Shown: positions 6,067 through 10,145 of the stretch, in pieces
Position numbering within the stretch: the stretch's first letter is position 1
How the letters are laid out: each line of letters opens with the position of its first letter
From: CAVURW01 sp963743595
Lineage (GTDB): Bacteria > Verrucomicrobiota > Verrucomicrobiia > Methylacidiphilales > UBA1321
NCBI GenBank assembly: GCA_963743595.1
Contig: CAVURW010000078.1
Coordinates: 1-10,145, forward strand
Reading direction: 5' to 3'
Length of the DNA: 10,145 nucleotides
Notes under the pieces: model-generated
Told to the model about the DNA's origin: nothing
Seen by the model: only the letters and a program-made list of their open reading frames with translations
The model's database searches: none
Translations under genes and position numbers: made by a program

Positions 6067-6660
6067 TTATGCGTGAAAAAGCTGAACTGATGGAGCGCAC
6101 GATAACTCGGGCAGACAAACTTCTTTTAAGGAACACCCACCGCAGATCGGCTTCAGTTCGGCTGGAGGGACGTTGCCGTCTTGAATCAAGCTCTGGAGTA
6201 AGCGAGCCGCCTGCTCCGTGGCAGCGCGTAATTCTGCGGTAAAAACAACCTGTCTCCTTCGTTTGCTGCTTGCATGGAAAACAGCGCCTTCAGGGATGGT
6301 CACATTTAACATTTCTTCCAAGCAGATTGCCTGTGCGCACAGTTGGACGTCATCGTTCTCAAACACTCTGCGCTTCCCTTTCTTGTACTCCACTGGAAGG
6401 TAGAGCGTAGCGTGGTGCTTTTCCACGATATCGCATTTACCGGAAAGGGTTAGTCTATCGGACCACACACGTACGGCACGGAGTACCGTTATTCCCTTTG
6501 CCACCTCATAGCCTGGAAGATCCGCTTGAGCATGTGCAAAATCACCCATCAAGGTATGCATATTTTCTCGTCGTATCCCCTCGATTTCCTTGATTGCTGC
6601 CCGTCTGCGGCAATACAGGAAATCGTTGAGGAGGCTTAGAGGAACAGGATCCACAGGCAT
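6067..6660 (-). CDS. cas4: Cas4, Fe-S cluster PD-(D/E)XK nuclease
   Basis: 197 residues, usual size. Seen: the first cluster cysteine C17 in NDFLYCRRRAAI, and the C-terminal trio C173, C176 and C182 in CGGCSLKEVC. Together these form the four-cysteine 4Fe-4S site. Between them lies the RecB-like nuclease core: D77 in GKCDIV, E91 and K93 in VEYKKGK, and Gln residues in DDVQLCAQAICLEE (motif III-like). Known: Cas4 trims prespacer 3' ends in a PAM-dependent way and orients insertion by Cas1-Cas2. It starts one base after the cas7c stop, with only a weak AGG before the ATG, so translation probably depends on coupling. Confidence 0.96.
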   Translation of the reverse strand: MPVDPVPLSLLNDFLYCRRRAAIKEIEGIRRENMHTLMGDFAHAQADLPGYEVAKGITVLRAVRVWSDRLTLSGKCDIVEKHHATLYLPVEYKKGKRRVFENDDVQLCAQAICLEEMLNVTIPEGAVFHASSKRRRQVVFTAELRAATEQAARLLQSLIQDGNVPPAELKPICGGCSLKEVCLPELSCAPSVQLFHA

Positions 6661-6661
6661 C

Positions 6662-7519
6662 CTAGATCAACTGTAACAACGCCACTCCGGCAGGCAATCC
6701 TTCCTGATTAACGGAGCATTCATAGTCAACGAACGACCGGGCGACGTTAATGCCCGATTTTCTGGCTACGGTAACTCGATCAAAGAGTTTATGCGCAGGT
6801 GCGTTGCCCAGCTCCGATTCGTGTTTAAAGACGATCAGTTTTTGCGCTGCCATCGTTCCGCGGGATGCACTGCGGTCGTTATCGAACATGTTGCGAAGTG
6901 CATCCCAGAGCAGGCTGAGGTCGGTATCCGTAAACTTGGTTTCCTGGGCAAGCTTTGCACTGATAAATCCATGTCCGCAGTAAAGTCCGTAAGGAATTAG
7001 GTTTTTGCGTCCCATGGTTTGATTAGGCGCTTCCGCCTCTTTGGCCTCAGTAACGGCCATGCGGGTGATACTTAACTCCATGGGAAGAATCGGATCAATT
7101 GAACGGCTAAACGTAAATTGAACCGGTCCCCTCACCTGTCCGGCGTTTGCACCGGTTGACATGACTGCGCCAAATGTTCGGACGTCGTAGTACAGTTCGC
7201 ACATTTTATCTCGTGCACTGACGACATCTGAGCGTTTAGCTTTTTTGGCCTTTCCATCTACATCGGTGCCAGCGGCTTTATGGGCGGCCTGGATTTTATC
7301 ATTGAGAACGGAACCTTGCTGTACAAAGATTTCGTAGCCGGGAGACAAGTTTTTAGCCAGTTGCACATAGTTGCGTACTTTGCGCTTCAGACATACGTCG
7401 GATACCAATCCATGCATGTCTTGCGGATCGATACGCGGGGCATTTCCGGCGTCTGGATCACCATTTGGATTTCCATCTTTAACGTCAAAGAGGTACACGA
7501 AGTCGTAGCGGTTTTTCAT
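6662..7519 (-). CDS. cas7c: Cas7c (Csd2), crRNA backbone subunit of the type I-C Cascade
   Basis: 285 residues, matching the Csd2 family. Seen: an RRM-like first strand followed by FDVKDGNPNGDPDAGNAPR (11-29), a hallmark of type I-C/I-B Cas7. Further in are YDVRTFGAVMS (111-121), GPVQFTFSRSIDPI (131-144), TRMAV (152-156) and YGLYCGHGFIS (177-187). Known: several copies coat the crRNA spacer and kink it at regular intervals. It lies 8 bases downstream of the cas8c stop and one base upstream of cas4. Confidence 0.97.
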   Translation of the reverse strand: MKNRYDFVYLFDVKDGNPNGDPDAGNAPRIDPQDMHGLVSDVCLKRKVRNYVQLAKNLSPGYEIFVQQGSVLNDKIQAAHKAAGTDVDGKAKKAKRSDVVSARDKMCELYYDVRTFGAVMSTGANAGQVRGPVQFTFSRSIDPILPMELSITRMAVTEAKEAEAPNQTMGRKNLIPYGLYCGHGFISAKLAQETKFTDTDLSLLWDALRNMFDNDRSASRGTMAAQKLIVFKHESELGNAPAHKLFDRVTVARKSGINVARSFVDYECSVNQEGLPAGVALLQLI

Positions 7520-7527
7520 AGTTTGAT

Positions 7528-7929
7528 CTAATTTGTTGAGGTTGCTTTATTCTGTTCTTCCTGGGATTTTCGCTCCGTGCGGCGTCGGAATTCTGCTTTT
7601 TGATGGTAAAAGCCGAGCGCGAATCGGCCTTGTCCCTCCAAGTCTAGGCTTTCGGGAAAATTGGGGCCGATAAGTTCCGTAATTTGTTCCAGCTCCTTTT
7701 CAATGTTCGTGCTCACTCCCCCTCCGGTCTTGGCCAGGTGGAATTGTGCCGATCGAAAAAGTCTGCCCATTACCAAAGCTGGAGTGGAACTGGCACTAGC
7801 ATAAAATCGTTCCACGACTCCGGCACCCACCTCACCAAGCGCAAGGTATTGGAGGCGATCAAATACGGCGAGCAATCGCCCGCATTGGTATGCCGAGTCA
7901 GAGGTTGAGGGATTTAAATGTGTACTCAT
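7528..7929 (-). CDS. cas11c: Cas11c, small Cascade subunit from an internal start in cas8c
   Basis: Established: type I-C systems make a separate small subunit from an internal start near the 3' end of cas8c. Here an in-frame ATG at 7929 (M450 of Cas8c) starts a 133-residue product, MSTHLNPSTSDSAYQCGRLL and onward, right before the conserved AYxCGRLLAV segment that begins the helical C-terminal domain. The 15 bases upstream are A-rich with a purine run (AAAAAAGAAAACC), a weak ribosome-binding context. Size and position fit known Cas11c proteins; expression is inferred. It would line the belly of Cascade and hold the non-target strand. Confidence 0.65.
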   Translation of the reverse strand: MSTHLNPSTSDSAYQCGRLLAVFDRLQYLALGEVGAGVVERFYASASSTPALVMGRLFRSAQFHLAKTGGGVSTNIEKELEQITELIGPNFPESLDLEGQGRFALGFYHQKAEFRRRTERKSQEEQNKATSTN

Positions 7930-9276
7930 TTGGTTTTCTTTTTTATGGGTTCGAACGAGGCATGCTTTGAGCAGACCGATCCGAGCCGGATTGAGTTTGT
8001 TTTCATGATCTAGGGATTGACGGTTAATAGCTGCGAAAAGTACTGCATAAGGAATAGGTGTGGAGCGCCCAGTGATAGCGCATCGGAGGAGTTGGGAAGG
8101 AATGGTGGGAGAGAGCTCTTCATGTTTGTCGCGGACCATACTGTAAAGTAGGTAGGACATCTTGAAGTCGCACCTGAAGCGCGTTCCGTCTAGATCTATA
8201 ATGGTCAAATCCTCAAACCATTGGGCCAAGTGAATTTCTAGTTCAGGCACGGTTTGTTCAATCCAATCACGAACAACTATTCTTGCTCCGTTGCCACTTA
8301 GACTTGCTGCGTAGTACTGGTTCTCGTCTAGCGGTAGAGATGTCTTACCTTGATGAACGGAGCGCAGAAGCTGGGTCACCGCGTTTTCATCGGCATGGGC
8401 AATGATATCGAAGGGGTCGAAGTCTATTGGTTTTCGAGTCCAATGAAGGTACACCGCTTCGTTAAAAACCAATCCTTGTTCACGGCTCTGTTGGACGAGT
8501 TGGTTCAAGGCTGCCCTGATTTTCAATTCTGCTGGGGCCGAGAGCGCTGCGTTTTGGGCTTGCTGAAGGCCAAATGAACTAAAGGCCTCTTTATCGAAGC
8601 TGATGAGGTTTGTACCGACTGCGAGTCCTCCCGGAACTCCCCTGATTTTTTCAGTCGTATCTAGTGTTTTGGTCAATTTTCCGGTGGCGATGCAGATGTG
8701 AAGATTCGAATCATCCTCAGAAAACGATTTGTTTTTCGTGCTGCTCCAAAAATTTCTAACTAGCTCCAGAAACTCGTTACCAAGGAGTAAGGTTCCATCT
8801 ACAAAAAAGGTTGCGTTGTCACTCGGCTTTGCCTTCGCTTCTCGCAGGTAATCGTGAAGTTTTTTAAGCTCAACGGCGTTCTCTAAAAAAAGTAGAACGG
8901 GCCTGAGGAATGTATCGGTGAGACTATTCGCTTGAATAGCCGTCTCTAGTAAGCGTTTGAAATACAAATGCTGGATGCGTCTCCCAGCCTCTTTCTCTGT
9001 GGTTTTACCGTCAAAAAAAACCACCGATCGCTCTAATGTATCACAAAGGAAGTGGGCTCGATCTCCTTGATTGAGCTCGTTTGCGGACGTAAAGGGGCGC
9101 TGATATCGCTTAGATCGTGACTTCTTGTTTGAAGGATCTGCATGCCCTATGGGAGGCCCTGCAAGCAGCCCTTGGCTCGTCAAAGGAATTGTCCAGTGCA
9201 GCTCGATATTATCTAAAAAGGAATCCTCTCCAAGAGCCTCCCGTTCTGCGTAGGCGATTAAAGCTTGAAGCATCAT
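7528..9276 (-). CDS. cas8c: Cas8c (Csd1), large Cascade subunit for PAM recognition
   Basis: 582 residues from the first of two adjacent ATG codons. The second (9273) gives MLQALIAYAEREAL, closer to the usual Csd1 start, so the true protein may be one residue shorter. A good Shine-Dalgarno GGAGGTG (9287-9281) serves either. The protein matches Csd1 in length, in its N-terminal LQALIAYAE segment, in the middle LSGNGARIVVRDWIE (327-340), and in the C-terminal AYQCGRLLAVF and FALGFYHQKAEFRRR. Known: Cas8c reads the PAM and contacts the crRNA 5' handle; its C-terminal helices form the Cas11-like region. Its first ATG overlaps the cas5c stop (ATGA). No disruption is seen. Confidence 0.97.
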   Translation of the reverse strand: MMLQALIAYAEREALGEDSFLDNIELHWTIPLTSQGLLAGPPIGHADPSNKKSRSKRYQRPFTSANELNQGDRAHFLCDTLERSVVFFDGKTTEKEAGRRIQHLYFKRLLETAIQANSLTDTFLRPVLLFLENAVELKKLHDYLREAKAKPSDNATFFVDGTLLLGNEFLELVRNFWSSTKNKSFSEDDSNLHICIATGKLTKTLDTTEKIRGVPGGLAVGTNLISFDKEAFSSFGLQQAQNAALSAPAELKIRAALNQLVQQSREQGLVFNEAVYLHWTRKPIDFDPFDIIAHADENAVTQLLRSVHQGKTSLPLDENQYYAASLSGNGARIVVRDWIEQTVPELEIHLAQWFEDLTIIDLDGTRFRCDFKMSYLLYSMVRDKHEELSPTIPSQLLRCAITGRSTPIPYAVLFAAINRQSLDHENKLNPARIGLLKACLVRTHKKENQMSTHLNPSTSDSAYQCGRLLAVFDRLQYLALGEVGAGVVERFYASASSTPALVMGRLFRSAQFHLAKTGGGVSTNIEKELEQITELIGPNFPESLDLEGQGRFALGFYHQKAEFRRRTERKSQEEQNKATSTN

Positions 9277-9974
9277 CGGCCACCTCCAAGTTGCGCCTTA
9301 ATATCAGACCAAGCTGGGACTTTAACAATGCCGCCTTCAAGCTTGGCCCGAAATAGTGTCACCTTCGGATTTGCGACCACCTTACCGGGGGACTCTTTTG
9401 CCAAAACGTCGAGATCAAATACTTCGTAAAGCATGAGTCCAAGATCGGCGTCACGGTTGATTTCCGGATGCACAGTCATGTCATCCTCGGTTGCGGGTTC
9501 AAAATGCGCCGGAAATTCTCGGCAACCGAAGGATGGTTGGCTGAAGCATTGACCTTTTTCTACACGGCGCAGAAACATGGCAGCATATTTATTAAGATTG
9601 TCTTCCTCTTCGATTCTTCCCTCTCGAGGCTTATTCGCCAGCGGTGTTAATGTTATTGAGGCTTCGATCACATATTCGACATCGCGAAGTGCCAATGTGT
9701 TCCGTTGCGTGCGCTCGTCCTCAGCCGAAATTGGCAAAGGCTTGCTGGTGGATAAAACCGCTTTCACTTCATTGCGACGAAACGATATAAAGCGTATGGG
9801 GCGCTTTACAGCAATGCGACGAACTTCCCAGCGGAACTGCGGCTTGTAGAGGATCTGCTCCAGTAACCCTCTCGTGGCGCTTGGGGTTATCACTGGATAG
9901 GACATCCGCTCAACCTTGGACTCTGGTCGGGAAAAACAAGCTAGATCGCCCCATATACGGAGATAGAGTTTCAT
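9273..9974 (-). CDS. cas5c: Cas5c (Cas5d), crRNA-processing endoribonuclease and Cascade subunit
   Basis: 233 residues. The ATG at 9974 is the only good start because an in-frame TAA lies two codons upstream. Seen: an RRM-like N-terminus (LYLRIWGDLACFSRPESKVERMSYPVITPSATRG is the family signature), YKPQF with Y43, QRNTLALRDVEYVIEA (90-105), and KYAAMFLRRVEKGQCFSQPSFGCREFPA (129-156). Known: in type I-C this protein replaces Cas6, cutting at the 3' base of the repeat hairpin and leaving an 11-nt handle; the Bacillus halodurans enzyme uses Tyr46, Lys116 and His117. Here Y43 and K129 align with the first two but Y130 stands where I expect His. This alignment is from memory. The gene ends in the cas8c start (ATGA overlap). 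Confidence 0.96.
   Translation of the reverse strand: MKLYLRIWGDLACFSRPESKVERMSYPVITPSATRGLLEQILYKPQFRWEVRRIAVKRPIRFISFRRNEVKAVLSTSKPLPISAEDERTQRNTLALRDVEYVIEASITLTPLANKPREGRIEEEDNLNKYAAMFLRRVEKGQCFSQPSFGCREFPAHFEPATEDDMTVHPEINRDADLGLMLYEVFDLDVLAKESPGKVVANPKVTLFRAKLEGGIVKVPAWSDIKAQLGGGR
9281..9287 (-). promoter_or_regulatory. Strong Shine-Dalgarno of cas8c
   Basis: GGAGGTG on the minus strand lies inside the last codons of cas5c. Its GGAGG core is 6 bases from the first cas8c ATG and 9 from the second. It is the only strong Shine-Dalgarno sequence seen in the cas operon, so cas8c may be translated independently of coupling. Confidence 0.7.
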
Positions 9975-10086
9975 CTGGAGTTAATAAGTAGTCGAAAAAT
10001 TTGTACAGGTCGAAATAAACGTCGGCTGAAAGATTGATAAACTTGCCGACATCATCCCATAGCCGGAGGGACAACGGCAGACCCTG
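9975..10086. other. Gap between the probable cas3 end and cas5c
   Basis: There are 112 bases without an assigned gene. A minus-strand frame continues after the TGA at 10087 for about 57 codons, overlapping the cas5c start, but it has no good ATG. No terminator hairpin is seen, so cas3 and the other cas genes are probably one transcript. No strong Shine-Dalgarno precedes cas5c. Confidence 0.4.
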
Positions 10087-10143
10087 TCAAAAAATAAACT
10101 CGGTAGGACTACAAATTCCCAAGTCAGGGTCATAATTCGAGTT
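10087..10143 (-). CDS. cas3: Possible 3' end of cas3 (cut by the window edge)
   Basis: A minus-strand frame enters at the right edge and ends with TGA at 10089-10087 after 18 residues (NSNYDPDLGICSPTEFIF). Type I-C operons usually have cas3 directly before cas5c, and many Cas3 proteins have a YDPxxG-like segment near the C-terminus, so position and sequence agree. With so few residues the call is weak; another gene or chance frame is possible. Confidence 0.35.
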   Translation of the reverse strand, partial: NSNYDPDLGICSPTEFIF

Positions 10144-10145
10144 CC

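Noticed and set aside
9990..10086. Open minus-strand frame after the TGA at 10087, as a read-through extension of cas3 or a small gene.
   Set aside because: It has no start codon in a suitable place and overlaps the cas5c start; there is no evidence for stop-codon read-through.

Overview
The window carries two minus-strand gene blocks with a CRISPR array between them. The right part (about 4717-10145) is the cas operon of a type I-C (Dvulg) system. It reads right to left: a probable 3' tip of cas3 at the edge, cas5c, cas8c (with an internal start for cas11c), cas7c, cas4, cas1 and cas2. The genes overlap or are spaced by 1-8 bases. The operon is followed by a leader and an array of nine full 37-bp repeats plus one degenerate terminal repeat (3860-4547). 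Repeat orientation, hairpin pairing and the position of the decayed repeat all indicate minus-strand transcription, with the leader beside cas2. cas2 is split by a frameshift, so spacer acquisition may be dead unless this is a sequence error. The cas5c-cas8c-cas7c-cas11c interference set looks intact.

A perfect hairpin flanked by A6/T6 (3618-3649) lies beyond the leader-distal end of the array. It probably insulates the array from the next operon.

The left part (1-3510) is a different minus-strand operon. It holds a small exported-looking 3D-domain (double-psi beta-barrel) protein, a 252-residue helical protein with one C-terminal membrane segment, a 730-residue ATPase, and the first codons of another gene at the left edge. 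The ATPase is the most unusual item. Its C-terminal two-thirds resembles the VirD4/TraD/TraG type IV coupling-protein family, but the usual N-terminal membrane helices are absent. In their place are two tandem DnaJ-like units, each a CxxCxG...CxxC zinc element followed by a substrate-binding-like beta segment. The ATPase start overlaps the stop of the membrane-protein gene (ATGA), which suggests paired synthesis. I infer a conjugation- or secretion-related module whose motor borrows a chaperone-like recognition domain and whose membrane anchor may be the neighbouring protein.

Organism: the 3D-domain protein has features I associate with Verrucomicrobiota (EPDHxxYG, AAD...YPLGS, MNAW...RN). 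GC content looks near half. I suggest Verrucomicrobiota with modest confidence. No tRNA, rRNA, transposase or integrase was seen.
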